A DNA stretch of 64,000 bases from Callorhinus ursinus (lineage: Eukaryota; Chordata; Mammalia; Carnivora; Otariidae): assembly GCF_003265705.1 (NCBI RefSeq), contig NW_020313165.1, forward strand, positions 470,010-534,009, given 5' to 3'. Below the pieces are notes generated by a model, which did not search any database, was not told the origin of the DNA, and was given only the letters and a program-made list of their open reading frames with translations. This document shows positions 46,658 to 59,530 of this stretch, one piece after another (the first letter of the stretch is position 1; each line of letters starts with the position of its first letter). Position numbers and translations under genes: made by a program.

Positions 46658-47107
46658 CCCAGATGCAAGTCTTAATGGTGATATACTTGTTGTTAGTAAA
46701 TATTATGTATCTGTCTCTCCATTCCTTCCCATTGTCCTCACCTTCACCATAGTTCTTAATATGCTATATTTGGACTCTTTCTTTTACCCACTATCTAGGC
46801 TACCTACCACCGGTTTCATTCCCTTTCAAGATAACCAACACTATTATAAGATTACCATTTCTAAACTGTCATTTTGATAATGTCACAATTCTCTCTAATG
46901 GCTCCTCACTGACTACAAGTACAAACTTCTAAGTGTATTATTCCCTTTTAGGCCTAACTTCCTTCACTGATCTGCATGTATCCACTTACCTCTTAAAAAA
47001 ACTAGATTACTCTCTGCTTACCATCACATTATATGTATATTTTTAATCATGCTAATTCTCATTACTTTCCGTTCACCTCTTAAGCAGATAAAATCCTGTA
47101 TATCATT

Positions 47108-47302
47108 TTTTTTTAAAGATTTATTTATTATTTATTTTGAGAGAGTGAGAATGAGAGAGAGTACATGAGAGTGGGGAGGGTCAGAGGGAGAAGCAGACTC
47201 CCTGCTGAGCAGGGAGCCCGATGCGGGACTCGATCCCGGGACTCCAGGATCCTGACCTGAGCCGAAGGCAGTCGCTTAACCAACTGAGCCACCCAGGCGC
47301 CC
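47108..47302 (-). mobile_element. Carnivore tRNA-Lys SINE
   Basis: Minus-orientation copy; cctgtatatcattt precedes it (47095-47108) and recurs at 47302-47315. Confidence 0.94.
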
Positions 47303-49539
47303 CTGTATATCATTTAAAACTCACTCAAATGACAAGTCTGTTATGAATCTTCTCTTAATATTCTGAGCTCTGTCAGTACTATGGCCTTACCACCCAATGT
47401 TACAGTTTTTTAAACTATAATTGTTTGTGTACATGCATTCTTTATGTACAATACATTCAATTCCTTGAGGGACAGGCTTGAGTTTTGATTAATAATGTGC
47501 TGGAGCAGCTAACACAATGCCATGCACAGTGTAGTTGTTTAATGTATATATATCTAATGTTTTACAGAGGAGTACATACTGCTATACATAGTGAGAAATA
47601 CCTTTTATATCATGACCCCAGTAAAAGGGAAACATTACTCACTCACATACAATTCACTATATTTTCCATTCTATTCTCTCACTTGTTAAAATGGGGGTTG
47701 AGATCCACCAAATTGATTTAGCAAGAAACCAAACTGTGAATGTCTACTTTAGAGAATTTACAGTGTTCTCTCTGTGATTTTAAGATAATCCCTGTATGAT
47801 ATTTAGTTAGGATGGTAAACCCACCATCTTATTATGATAGACTCTAGTCTGCTGTTGCTAGTTTAGAATTCTGCTAAATCTAGGCTCCAACCTTGCTTTT
47901 CTATATGTGACCTTGAGCCAGCCACAGGTGTAGCACGGTGTGAATTTTCTAATATAGCAACGAGTAGAATCACAGTAAGATAAGTACATTTTTAGATCTA
48001 AATGCCGTATTATTCCAAAATCATGTTTGGTTTTTTTTGTCAACGAAACAAAAGTAGGACTTAGACTGACTCAGCAATTCTTCCTTCTTGAAACATGGCA
48101 TCTCAAGAAATCTTATGAGTCAGATGAAACGATGAGCAAAAGAAGCTTGTCACAAGAGTATATATTGTGTGATTCTATTTATTAGGACTTTCAAGAACAG
48201 GCAAAAGTAATCTATGCTAATATAAGTCAGAATAGTGGTTCCATTGTAAAGGTGGGAGTGGTGGCCAACTGGGACAAAGTTGGTACAATGGAGCCTTTGA
48301 GTGGTGATTATACACGAGGTACTAATAGAAATTCATCACGTTGTACACTTGAGATTTTATACTTTACAGGGTGTCCATTATGCTTCCACAAAAATATTTT
48401 TAAAAAATAAATTAAGGAAAAGACAAGCCAGAAAAAGGAAACACAAGTGAAAAAACAACCCATCCCTAACAGATGGATCATAAGATTTGACTCTGTTATT
48501 TGTGAGAAGATGGTTGAGGGGATAACCATAGTGGAATTTCCCCACTTTCACAGACTGTCAGCATCCTGAACCACAGATCAATTGATACTTTAGATGAAGC
48601 ACTATGGTGTTTTTTCAGCAAACACAAAAAGTTTAGGAATACTACTACAAATTAGTAAGATATTTTGCATTCGTTTCTGATGAGCTACCTGACAAGCAGT
48701 GATTTTTGTAGTATTTTTCAAGCTGTGGTACATGACCCATTAGTGAATTTTAAGTCCAAAAATTTAATGAAATAGAACTGAATATTAAATAAGAATGCAA
48801 TGATATAGAAACATAAGTACTACTTTGAGACTTTCATTTCAGTTATATATATGTGAGTATGGTGAAGTAAAAAGTATTCTTATTATGGATTCAAGTGAAA
48901 AAAAAAGCGCAACATTTTATGGGGATATCTTCTACATGTTGACAAGCAGAACATAACAAAGGAAGCCTTATAAACTGATATAATGACAATTGCACAACAT
49001 TTTGATCTGAAGCCACAAACAGGAAATTATTGGCATGCAGAAGGCCTTGTACAATTACCATGGGCACTTGGCTTTTGTCATCAAAGTATCACAGACTGAA
49101 TACACTCTTATCTGCCCTAAAATCATACTGGCTAGAAAGGAAGTAAATTACTAATTTGGAGCACCAGTATTTTTTGCAACTGCTAAGCAAGCTTTGCACG
49201 CTTACCCAAAGTCCTCTGAATTCCCCATTTCTCTTATGTTGTGAGCAACCTAACCACCATTGCCTTTCCTCATCAAAAGTGGGGACAGTAGCTTTGAGAA
49301 CTGTTTGGCAGTAAGAAAACAATGCTCTGCAGTCAGCATTAGGTAGGAAAATACATAACACCTGAAAGAGCAGAAGAAAAACAGTACTCTTACAGATTCA
49401 GTTTTCCTACCTTAAATGTTACTAACTCTGTTCTGATAAATCAGTGCTTCAATTCTAGGAGACTGGGTGATCTCTCGAAGGTTTCCAAATAACTAGATCA
49501 TGGGAATGCTCATTCTCAATGATAGGAACTCTAATTTAT

Positions 49540-49611
49540 TGCTATTGTGACTGCAAAATGGTACAGCCATTTTGGAAGACAGTTTCATGGTGTCTTATAA
49601 AACTAAACATC
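49540..49611 (+). mobile_element. Old LINE-1 ORF2-end fragment
   Basis: gcaaaatggtacagccattttgg and cttataaaactaaacat are typical of the 3' part of ORF2 in old LINE-1s. The young LINE-1 begins about 15 bp further on. Confidence 0.55.
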
Positions 49612-49625
49612 TTCTTGGTTTTCTT

Positions 49626-51461
49626 GGAGCAAAATGGCGGAGGAGTAGGAGACCTGGATTTCGTCTGGTCTCAGAAATTCAGCTGAATGGGATCAAACCA
49701 TTCTGAACACCTATGAACTCAACAGGAGATCGAAGAAGAGAGTAGCAACAACTCTCTGAACAGAAAAGCAACCACTTTCTGGAAGGTAGGACGTGCGGAG
49801 AAGTGAATCCGAGGCGATATTCGGGAGAATAGATGGCGGGGAGGGGGGCCTCCGTCGGCCTCTTTTGGCAGGTGATAGAGCAGCAGAGCACAAAATCGAA
49901 ACTTTGAGAAGTCAGCTCCGCTGAGGGACGTCCTCCAGTGGCTAAGCGGGGAATGGAAACCTCGCGGTACAGTGTGGTCTCAGGACCCTCGGGGTCACAG
50001 AAAGACCGGGGGGTGCGTGAGTGCGACAGAGCTCCCAGGTATTGGAGCGGGGAAGCCGGCTGCAAAGACGGAACCGAGGCGCGAACTCGCAGCTCGGGGT
50101 GGCCATAAACAGTGATCCCCAGCCCACTCGGGCCACTGCGCCTCCAGCAGGGACCCAACAAGCAGCAGAGCCAGGGAGACTCCCCTCCCTTCCCCAGGAG
50201 GAGCGGCACGGGAGCACACCACAGGGATCTGCTGGGTTTGGAGACTCCACACAGGGTCAGGTGCCAGAGAGAGAAACGCTCGGTCACAGGCCGGGTGAGC
50301 GTGGAGTGTGGCTGGAGACCGGGGAGACGGGAGTGATTGACTGCTTTTATCTGGGGGCGCACTGAGGAGCGGGCACCGAGTTCTCAGTTCCTCCCGGCAG
50401 AGAGTGGGAGCCCACCATTTTCACCCTGGTCCTCCAAAGCTGTGCCAAGAGCTTGCAGGGAACAAAAGCTCCCGAGAACAAACCCGAGCAGCTTGCTTAG
50501 CCTGGACCGACAAGGGCGGGGCAATTCTGCCTCTGGCAAAGACATTTGGGAACCATGGTAACAGGCCCCTCCCCCAGAAGATCAGCATCTACAGCCAGCA
50601 AGCCAAGACCAAGTTTACGGATCAAGGAGAACGGGAGAACTCCAGCGCTAGGGGAATACTGCACATAGAATTCATGGCTTTTTTACCATGATTCATTAGT
50701 TTTTCGAAGTTAATTTTTTAACTGTTTTTTGTTTTTGAATTTTTTTCCCTTTTTCAACCAACATCTTTATCAATCCCTTTTTGAAAAATACATTTTTCAT
50801 TTTTCATTTTTAGAGTCATATTTTATCCCTTCATAGTAGTTACCCTTATTTTTGGCATATATATATATATATAAAAGTTCTTCTCTCTTTAAAATTTTGA
50901 TATACAGTTTCTTCTAACAGATCAAAATATACCCTAAATCACTAGTGTATGGCTTTGTTCTAGTCTCCTGACTGATCACAGTCTCTCCCATTTTTTTTCT
51001 TTTCTTTTTTCTTTTTTTTAAATCTTCTTCTTTCTTCTTTCAAACAACTTCTTATCAATTCCATTTATAAAACCTTTTATAAGTTTCATCTTTACAGTCA
51101 TCCTCCATCCCTTCATTGTATCAACCCTTATGTTGTACATATAGAAGTCTTTCTTCCTTTAAAATTTTAGGAGGCACTTTTTTCTAACAGACCAAAATAC
51201 ACCCAAAATCTAGTGTGTGGCACTGATCTGTGCACTAGCCTGATCATATTTGATCATATTCTGTTTTTTTTTTTGTTTTGTTCTGTTTTTGTTTGTTTTT
51301 ATCTTTTTCTTTTTCTTTCTTTTCTCTTTCTTTTTTCTTTCTTTCCCTTTCTTTTCCCCTGGTTTCAGGTCTTTTCTGATTTGTATACAGTATATTTCCT
51401 GGGGACGTTGTTAACCTGTTAGCATTTTGTTCTCTCATTTATCTGTTCTCCTCTGGACAAA
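49626..51461 (+). promoter_or_regulatory. LINE-1 5' UTR / internal promoter region
   Basis: About 1.84 kb. The first 1.0 kb is GC-rich with scattered CpGs, unlike the surrounding intron, as expected for an internal RNA polymerase II promoter. 50690-51440 becomes T-rich, with a CTTT-rich pyrimidine tract at about 51295-51360 just before ORF1. The minus strand is open for 227 codons at 49679-50362. Confidence 0.8.
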
Positions 51462-52357
51462 ATGACAAGATGAAAAAAATCACCTCAGCAAAAAGAACCA
51501 GAGGTAGTACCATCTGACAGGGACCTACTCAATACAGACATTAGTACGATATCGGACCTAGAGTTCAGAATCATGACTTTAAAGATACTAGCTGGGCTTG
51601 AAAAAAGCGTGGAAGTTATTAGAGAAACCCTTTCTGGAGAAATAAAAGAACTAAAATCTAACCAAGTCGAAATCAAAAAGGCTATTAATGAGGTGCAATC
51701 AAAAATGGGGGCACTAACTGCTAGGATAAATGAGACAGAAGAGAGATTCAGCGATATAGAAGACCAAATGATGGAAAATAAAGAGGCTGACAAAAAGAGA
51801 GAGAAACAACTACAGGGTCATGAGGGCAGAATTCGAGAGATAAGCGATACCATAAGATGAAACAATGTTAGAATAATTGGGATCCCAGAAGAAGAAGAAA
51901 GAGAGAGAGGGGCAGAAGGTATACTGGAGGAAATTATAGCAGAGACATTCCTAATGTGGGGAAGGAAACAGGCATCAAAATCCAGGAGGCACAGAGAACC
52001 CCTCTCAAAATCAATAATAATAGGTCAACACCCCTACATCTAATAGTAAAACTTACGAATCTCAGAGACAAAGAGAAAATCCTGAAAGCAGCTCGGGAGA
52101 AGAGATATGTAACCTACAATGATAGAACAATGAGATTGGCAACAGACCTATCCACAGAGACCTGGCAGGCCAGAAAGGACTGGCATGAGATCTTTAGAGC
52201 ACTAAACGAGAAAAATATGCAGCCAAGAATACTATATCTAGCAAGGCTGTCATTGAAAATAGAAGGAGAGGTAAAAAGTTTCCAGGACAAACAAAAACTA
52301 AAGGAATTTGCAAAAACAAAAGCAGCCCTAAAAGAAATATTGAAAGGGTTCCTCTAA
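51462..52357 (+). pseudogene. LINE-1 ORF1 remnant (RNA-binding chaperone)
   Basis: ORF1p is the RNA-binding trimeric protein of the LINE-1 particle. ATG at 51462 is followed by TGA at codon 4 (51471-51473), where related elements have Arg. The frame then runs through a coiled-coil-like part (EIKKAINEVQSKMGALTARI) to a second TGA at 51858-51860. After a frameshift between 51861 and 51956 the C-terminal domain continues as HLIVKLTNLRDKEKILKAAR, TETWQARKDWHEIFRALNEK and KFQDKQKL-like sequence to TAA at 52355-52357. The total length (~298 codons) is normal for a carnivore ORF1, so the damage is by point mutation and small indels only. Confidence 0.9.
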
Positions 52358-52438
52358 GCAAAGATAGAGCCTAAAAGCAGCATAGATCAGACAGGAACAC
52401 AGACAATACACAGTCACCGTCACCTTACTGGCAATACA

Positions 52439-55400
52439 ATGGCACTAAATTCATGTTTCAATAGTTACCCTGAATATAAATGGGCTAAATGCCCAAATCA
52501 AAAGACACAGGCTATCAGACTGGATTAAAAAAAAGACCTATCAATATGCTGTCTGCAAGAGACTCATTTTGGACCCAAAGACACCCCCAGATTGAAAGTG
52601 AGGGGGTGGAAAACAATTTACCATGCTAATGGACGCCAAAAGAAAGCTGGGGTGGCAATCCTTATATCAGACAAACTAGATTTTAAAACAAAGACTGTAA
52701 TAAGAGATGAGGAAGGACACTATATCCTACTTAAAGGGTCTATCCAACCAGAAGATCTAACAATTGTAAATATCTATGCCCCTAACATGGGAACAGCCAC
52801 TTTTATAAGGCAATTAATAACAAAAGCAAAGAAACACATTGACAACAATACAATAATAGTGGGGGACTTTAACACTCCCCTGACTGAAATGGACAGATCA
52901 TCTAAGCAAAAGATCAACAAGGAAATAAAGACTTTAAATGACACACTGGAACAAATGGACTTCACAGACATATTCAGAACATTCCATCCCAAAGCAACGG
53001 AATACACATTCTTCTCTAGTGCCCATGGAACATTCTCCAGCAGGGATCACATCCTAGGTCACAAATCAGGTCTCAACCATTACCAAAAGATTGGGATTAT
53101 TCCTTGCATATTTTCAGACCACAGGGCCTTGAAACTAGAGCTCAATCACAAGAGGAAAGTCGGAAAGAACTCAAATACATGGAGGCTAAAGAGTATCCTA
53201 CTGAAGAATGAATGGGTCAACCAGGAAATGAAAGAAGAATAAAAAAAATTCACGGAAACCAATGAAAATGAAAACACAACTGTTCGAAATCTTTGGGATA
53301 CAGCAAAGGCAGTCCTGAGAGGAAAGTATATAGCAATACAAGCCTTTCTCAAAAAACAAGAAAGGTCTCAAATACACAACCTAACCCTACATCTAAAGGA
53401 GCTAGAGAAAGAAGAGCAAATAAAGCCTAAACCCAGCAGGAGAAGAGAAATAATCAAGATCAGAGCAGAAATCAATGAAATAGAAACCAAAAGAATAGTA
53501 GAACAGATCAACGAAACTAGGAGCTGGTTCTTTGAAAGAATTCACAAGATTGATAAACCGCTGGCCAGACTTATCAAAAAGAAAAGAGAAATGACCCAAA
53601 TCAACAAAATCATGAATGCGAGAGGAGAGATCACAACCAACACCAAAGAAATACAAACAATGATAAGAACATATTATGAGCAACTCTATGCCAGCAAATT
53701 AGATAACCTGGAAAAATGGGTGCATTTCTAGAGATGTATCAACTACCAAAACTGAACCAGGAAGAAATAGAAAACCTGAACAGACCTATAACCACTAAGG
53801 AAATTGAAACAGTTATCAAAAATCTCCCAAGAAACAAAAGCCCAGGGCCAGATGGCTTCCCAGGGGAATTCTATCAAACATTTAAAGAAGAATTAATACC
53901 TAGTCTCTTGAAACTGTTCCAAAAAATAGAAATGGAAGGAAAACTTCCAAACTCATTTTATGAGGCCACCATTACCTTGATCCCAAAACCAGACAAAGAC
54001 CCCATCCAAAAGGAGAATTACAGACCAATATCCTTGATGAACATGGATGCAAAAATTCTCACCAAAATACTAGCGAATAGGATCCAACAGTACATTAAAA
54101 GGATTATTCACCATGACCAAGTGGGATTTATGCCTGGGCTGCAAGGTTGGTTCAACATCCGCAAATAAATCAACGTGATACAATACATTAACAAAAGAAA
54201 GAACAAGACTCATATGATCCTCTCAATAGATGCAGAAAAAGCATTTGACAAAGTACAACATCCTTTCTTGATCAAAACTCTTCAGAGTATAGGGATAGAA
54301 GGTACATACCTCAATATCATTAAAGCCATCTACGAAAAACCTACAGCAAATATCATTCTCAATGGGGAAAAGCTGAGAGCTTTTCCCCTAAGGTCAGGAA
54401 CGCGGCAGGGATGTCCACTCTCACTACTGCTATTCAATATAGTATTAGAAGTCCTAGCCACAGCAATCAGACAACAAAAAGAAATCAAAGGCATCCAAAT
54501 CGGCAAAGATGAAGTCATACTCTCACTCTTTGCAGGTGATATGATACTGTATGTAGAAAACCCAAAAGACTCCACCCCAAAACTGCTAGAACTCATACAG
54601 GAATTCAGTCAAGTAGCAGGCTATAAAATCAATGCACAGAAATCAGTGGCATTCCTATACACCAACAACAAGACAGAAGAGAGACAAATCAAGGAGTCGA
54701 TCCCATTCACAACTGCACCGAAAACCATAAGATACCTAGGAATAAATTTAACCAAAGAGGCAAAGGATCTGTACTCAGAAAACTATAAAATACTCATGAA
54801 AGAAATTGAGGAAGACACAAAGAAATGGAAAAACGTTCCATGCTCATGGATTGGAAGAACCAACATTGTGAAGATGTCAATGCTACCTAGAGCAATCTAC
54901 ACATTCAATGCAATCCCCATCAAAATACCATCCACTTTTTTCAAAGAAATGGAACAAATTATCCTAAAATTTGTAAGGAACCAGAAGAGACCCCGAATAG
55001 CCAGAGGAATATTGAAAAAGAAAAGCAAAGCTGGCGGAATCACAATTCCAGACTTCCAGCTATATTACAAAGCTGTCATCATCAAGGCAGTATGGTACTG
55101 GCACAAAAACAGACACACAGATCAATGGAACAGAATCGAGAGCCCAGAAATGGACCCTCAACTCTATGGTCAACTCATCTTTGACAAAGCAGGAAAGAAT
55201 GTCCAATGGAATAAAGACAGTCTCTTCAACAAATGTGTTGGGAAAATTGGACAGCCACATGCAGAAGAATGAAACTGGACCATTTCTTTACACCACACAC
55301 AAAAACAGACTCCAAATGGTTGAAAGACCTAAACGTGAGACAGGAGTCCATCCAAATCCTGAAGGAGAACACAGGTGGCAACCTCTTCGACCTCAGCTGT

Positions 55401-56249
55401 AGGAACTTCTTCCTAGAAACATCGCCAAAGGCAAGGGAAGTAAGGGCAAAAATGAAGTATTGGGATTTCATCAAGATAAAAAGCTTTTGCACAGCCAAAG
55501 AAGCAGTCCACAAAACCAAAAGACAGCCGACAGAATGGGAGAAAATATTTGCAAATGACATATCAGATAAAGGGCTAGTATCCAAAATCTATAAAGAACT
55601 TATCAAACTCAACACCCAAAGAACAAATAATCCAATCAAGAAATGGGCAGAAGACATGAACAGACATTTTTCCAAAGAAGACACCCAAATGGCCAACAGG
55701 CACATGAAAAAGTGCTCCACATCGCTCGGCATCAGGGAAATCCAAATCAAAACCTCAATGAGATACCACCTCACACCCGTCCGAATGGCTAAAATTAACA
55801 AGTCAGGGAACGACAGATGTTGGCGGGGATGTGGAGAAAGGGGAACCCTCCTACACTGTTGGTGGGAATGCAAGCTGGTGCAACCACTCTGGAAAACAGT
55901 ATGGAGGTTCCTCAAACAGTTGAAATTAGAGCTACCATTCGATCCAGCAATTGCACTTCTGGGTATTTACCCCAAAGATACAAATGTAGGGACCCGAAGG
56001 GGTATGTGCACCCCAATGTTTATAGCAGCAATGTCCACAATAGCCAAACTGTGGAAAGAGCCAAGATGTCCATCGACAGATGAATGGATAAAGAAGAAGT
56101 GGTATATATACACAATGGAATATTATGCAGCCATCAAAAGGAATGAGATCTTGCCATTTTCAACGACGTGGATGGAACTGGAGGGTGTTATGCTGAGTGA
56201 AATAAGTCAATCAGAGAAAGACATGTATCATATGACCTCACTGATATGA
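52439..56249 (+). pseudogene. LINE-1 ORF2 remnant (endonuclease / reverse transcriptase)
   Basis: ORF2p nicks DNA and reverse-transcribes the element. Order: endonuclease at about 52439-53160 (CCLQETHF-type region near 52545-52570, VGDFNTPL near 52860, FSDHRAL near 53115); reverse transcriptase at about 53770-54700 ([36 protein letters not shown]); Cys/His-rich C-terminus ([19 protein letters not shown] near 55820). Breaks: compensating indels in 52450-52535, TAA at 53240-53242, a -1 shift near 53712, TAA at 54166-54168 and a -1 shift near 55233. The active-site FADD is FAGD at 54529-54540. The end at 56249 (MTSLI, stop) is the family's normal end. Confidence 0.93.
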
Positions 56250-56873
56250 GGAATTCTTAATCTCAGGAACAAACTGAGGGTTGCTGGAGTGGTCGGGGAG
56301 GGAGGGATGGGGTGGCTGGGTGATGGACATTGGGGAAGATATGTGCTACGGTGAGCACTGTGAATTGTGTAAGACTGTTGAATCACAGATCCGTACTTCT
56401 GAAACAAATAACGCAACATATTTTAAGAAAAAAGAAAAAGAAGAAGATAGCAGGAGATGAAGAATGAAGGGGAGTAAGTCAGAGGGGGAGAGGAACCAGG
56501 AGAGATGATGGACTCTGAAAAACAAACTGAGGTTTCTGGAGGGGAGGAGGGTGGGGGGATGGGTTAGCCTGGTGATGGGTATTAAAGAGGGCACATTCTG
56601 CATGGAGCACTGGGTGTTATGAACAAACAATGAATCATGGAACAGTACACCAAAACAAATTATGTAATATATGGTGATTAACATAACAATAAAAAATTAA
56701 AAAAAAAAGTGGTATTACTTTATGATTAGATTGAGTTGATTTTAAGGCAGGAAACATTCTAGAGATGAAGAGATTCAATGTCCTGTCAGGATATAACAAT
56801 TCTAAAATCATATACACCTATAATACAGCCTATGATATGGAAAGCAAAAATCAGCAGAACTAAGGGAAATTTT

Positions 56874-57082
56874 TTTAAGGTTTTTTTTTTTTAATTTATT
56901 CATTTGAGACACAGAGATACAGAGAGAGAGAGAGAGCATGAACATGGGGAGAGGCAGAAGGAGAGGGAGAAGCAGGCTTCCCGCTGAGTGAGGAGCCCGA
57001 TGCGGAGCTCGATCCCAGGATCCTGGGATCATGATCTGAGCCGAAGGCAGAGGCTTAACCATCTGAGCCACCCAGGCGCCCC
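56874..57082 (-). mobile_element. Carnivore tRNA-Lys SINE with 18-bp target duplication
   Basis: Minus-orientation copy; agaactaagggaaatttt (56856-56873) and agaactgagggaaatttt (57083-57100) flank it with one mismatch. Confidence 0.95.
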
Positions 57083-58182
57083 AGAACTGAGGGAAATTTT
57101 AAAATGAAATGCCTCTTGCTCAATAACTGATAATAAAAGAAGACAAGAAATGAGTAAGGAAATAGAAAATTTGAAAAAAAAAAAAGAAACAAAGTTTGAA
57201 AGTTTGAACCACATGATTAACAACCTTGACCTAACTGATGTACAGGGAACACTGCACTCACTTCAGTGCAGAACAGACATTTCAAAAGATGGAAAATATT
57301 TCATAAAATTGACTATATGCTGGATATATGGTCAAAGGATTAATGCCATGGAGAAAGTGTTTCTAACTTCAGTGAAGTACACTAGAAATCAGCAACCAGA
57401 AGGGAACTATATGACTAGAAAATGTCTAAAACAGTTCAAAATAAGGGTCAAAGAAGTAATGACAATGGAAATATTACGTGCTGAATGATAATTAAAATAT
57501 GATCTATAGAAATTTGTGGGTGTGATAACTTTGTAAAAATTGTGTAGTACCTTCTTTGAGATAAAAAGTAATATTGCTAAAATATATTAAAAACCTAAAA
57601 AAAATTCTGTTATTTTTTAAACAAATTTTAGTATCTTGATGAAAGGGAAAATTTTCTAGAAAGATATCCATTAACAGAATTATTCAAGAAAAGGACAAAA
57701 ACTTGAATTAAATAACCTTAGAAGACATTAAAAAAATGGGAAATATGTCCTCTTCCAAAAAGACCTAGGCCAAGACCATTTGGCATATGAAACATTTTCA
57801 AACCTTGAAGGAACAGATAAAGTTTCTATTATGTAAGCTGTTGCAGAAAAATAGAAATGGCATAAATTTTATAATGTTTAAATAATTTTTAAATAAGTAG
57901 ATATAAAATATTATAAATTTTATTTATTAAATAAGATAATGCTAGCTTCTTTTAAAAAATTAAAAATGTAAAATGGCTCAAATATCATGAAAATTTATTT
58001 TTTGGTTACTTTTGCAGCTCCTGTTCCAACAGTAATTCAGAAAAAAGTAAAATTTTGTGGGAAAGACAAAAATGTAATTAACTTAAAATGCCTATCCAGA
58101 AAACCCAAGACAACTGAAAAACAGAATAAGGGAGTTCAATAAAGTGGCATTGCACAGAATAACCATTCAAAAATTTGTATCT

Positions 58183-58291
58183 TGGGGCACCTGGATGACT
58201 CAGTTGGTGAGGCATGCAACTCTTGGTCTTGAGGTTCTAAGTTCCAGCCCCACACTGTGTGTAGGGATTACTTAAAAACAAAATCTTCAAA
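58183..58291 (+). mobile_element. Older, short tRNA-Lys SINE subtype
   Basis: ggggcacctggatgactcag, catgcaactcttggtcttgag, ccagccccacactgtgtgtag and attacttaaaaacaaaatctt: the ancestral short CAN-SINE without the CT-rich middle. Confidence 0.85.
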
Positions 58292-58621
58292 GAAAATTAA
58301 TATCTTTACTAATAATCAATTAGAAAATATAATGGTTAAAAAAAATCCCATTTCCTATAGCAACAAAACTATAGCATACCTATTCAGACTAACAAATATT
58401 TAAGACATGTATGAAGCAAGATACAATTTTCTTGTTCCAAAATACCAACAAACACCTAAATGAATGGAGAAATAAATCATATTCATCTCTCCCAATCTAC
58501 TCTCTTAATTCAATGCACTTCCAATTAAAAAAAATCCCAATTAAATTTTTATTACCATGGCAAAAATGATTCTAAAGATCACTGAGAAGATCAAAACCAA
58601 GAAGTTAAAAAGAAAAAAATT

Positions 58622-58815
58622 GGGGCGCCTGGGTGGCTCAGTCGGTTAAACATCTGCCTTCAGCTCAGGTCATGATTCCAGGGTCCTGAGATCGGGTCCT
58701 GCATTGGCCTCTCTGCTCAGTGAGGAACCTGCTTCTCCCTCTCCCTAGGCCTGCTGCTCCCCCTCTGCTTGTGCTCTGTCTGTCAAATAAATAAATAAAA
58801 TCTTAAAAAAAAAAA
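58622..58815 (+). mobile_element. Carnivore tRNA-Lys SINE
   Basis: Full-length plus-orientation copy; aagaaaaaaatt-like flanks on both sides are low complexity but consistent with a target duplication. Confidence 0.93.
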
Positions 58816-59240
58816 GAAAGAAAAAAAAAGAAAAAAATTAAGGACTTAGCCTACCATGAATGACTGAACCTAGAAATATATGCCTAGAATAATTAAAATA
58901 GTAAGGTACTGGCAGAGAGAAAGTGATCAATGGAACAGAGTGGTGGGTCTAGAAACAGATCTGTGTAACTAGATAGAGATTTAGTATAGGATAAAGTTTG
59001 TATTTCAAATTAGTGGCAAAAGTGAAGAAGGATAGTTACTAAGTAAATGATGGTGGGACAAGGACAAGTGGTTATCCGTTTGGGGCCCTAACTCATGCAT
59101 AGACAAGAACAGATTTTGAGTCAACTAAATACATTAATTGGGAAGACCTTCCTGAATGATACAATTAACACAGAAACTCTATAAAGAAAAGGACTGAAAA
59201 ATTTGATATATAAATATAAATGTCATAAATATCAAAGTTC

Positions 59241-59437
59241 TTTTTTTTAAAGACTTATTTATTTATTTTCAGAGAGAGTGGGCGGGGGGAGGGGCAAGGC
59301 AGAGGGAGAGAGAGAATCCTCAGACTCCCCGTTGAGCATGGGGCCCAGCGTGGGGCTTGGGCCCAGGATCCTAAGATCATGACCTGAGCCAAAACCAAGA
59401 GTCGGCAGCTTAACCGACTGAGCCACCCAGGCGCCCC
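59241..59437 (-). mobile_element. Carnivore tRNA-Lys SINE, older subtype
   Basis: Minus-orientation copy with the variant gagccaaaaccaagagtcgg. atatcaaagttct on the left and atgtcaaagttct on the right suggest the target duplication. Confidence 0.9.
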
Positions 59438-59530
59438 TAAATGTCAAAGTTCTGTAGAACAAATAACTTTGAAGTTAATAGGCTTCACAACTACATTTTA
59501 CATAAAGCACAAAAAAGACAAAGGAATACC

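Larger units (their letters stand above)
45840..47540. mobile_element. L2-like LINE remnants
   Basis: Pyrimidine-rich, diverged. It includes ttttgataatgtcacaattc, atggctcctcactgactac, attccttgagggacaggc and cacaatgccatgcacagtg, the usual order of an L2 3' region. Two SINEs interrupt it. Limits are uncertain. Confidence 0.45.
49626..56708 (+). mobile_element. Near full-length carnivore LINE-1, inactivated
   Basis: Sense element with all parts in order: 5' UTR (49626-51461), ORF1 remnant (51462-52357), short spacer, ORF2 remnant (52439-56249), 3' UTR (56250-56690) and A-rich tail to 56708. The first bases (ggagcaaaatggcggagg) match the expected LINE-1 start, so it is not 5' truncated. Stops and frameshifts in both ORFs and a changed reverse-transcriptase active site rule out autonomous movement. 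I find no clear target duplication: gtggtattactttat after the tail does not recur before the 5' end. Confidence 0.95.
56737..59240 (+). mobile_element. Ancient LINE-1 ORF2-derived tract
   Basis: Diverged sense LINE-1: gatataacaattctaaaatc and tatacacctataatac recall the endonuclease region, ccttgacctaactgatgtac and ctatatgctggatatatggtc follow, and gtactggcagagagaaagtg with ggaagaccttcctgaatg recalls the C-terminal half. No open frames. SINEs at 56874, 58183 and 58622 interrupt it. Parts between 57500 and 58600 are too diverged to assign firmly. Confidence 0.55.
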
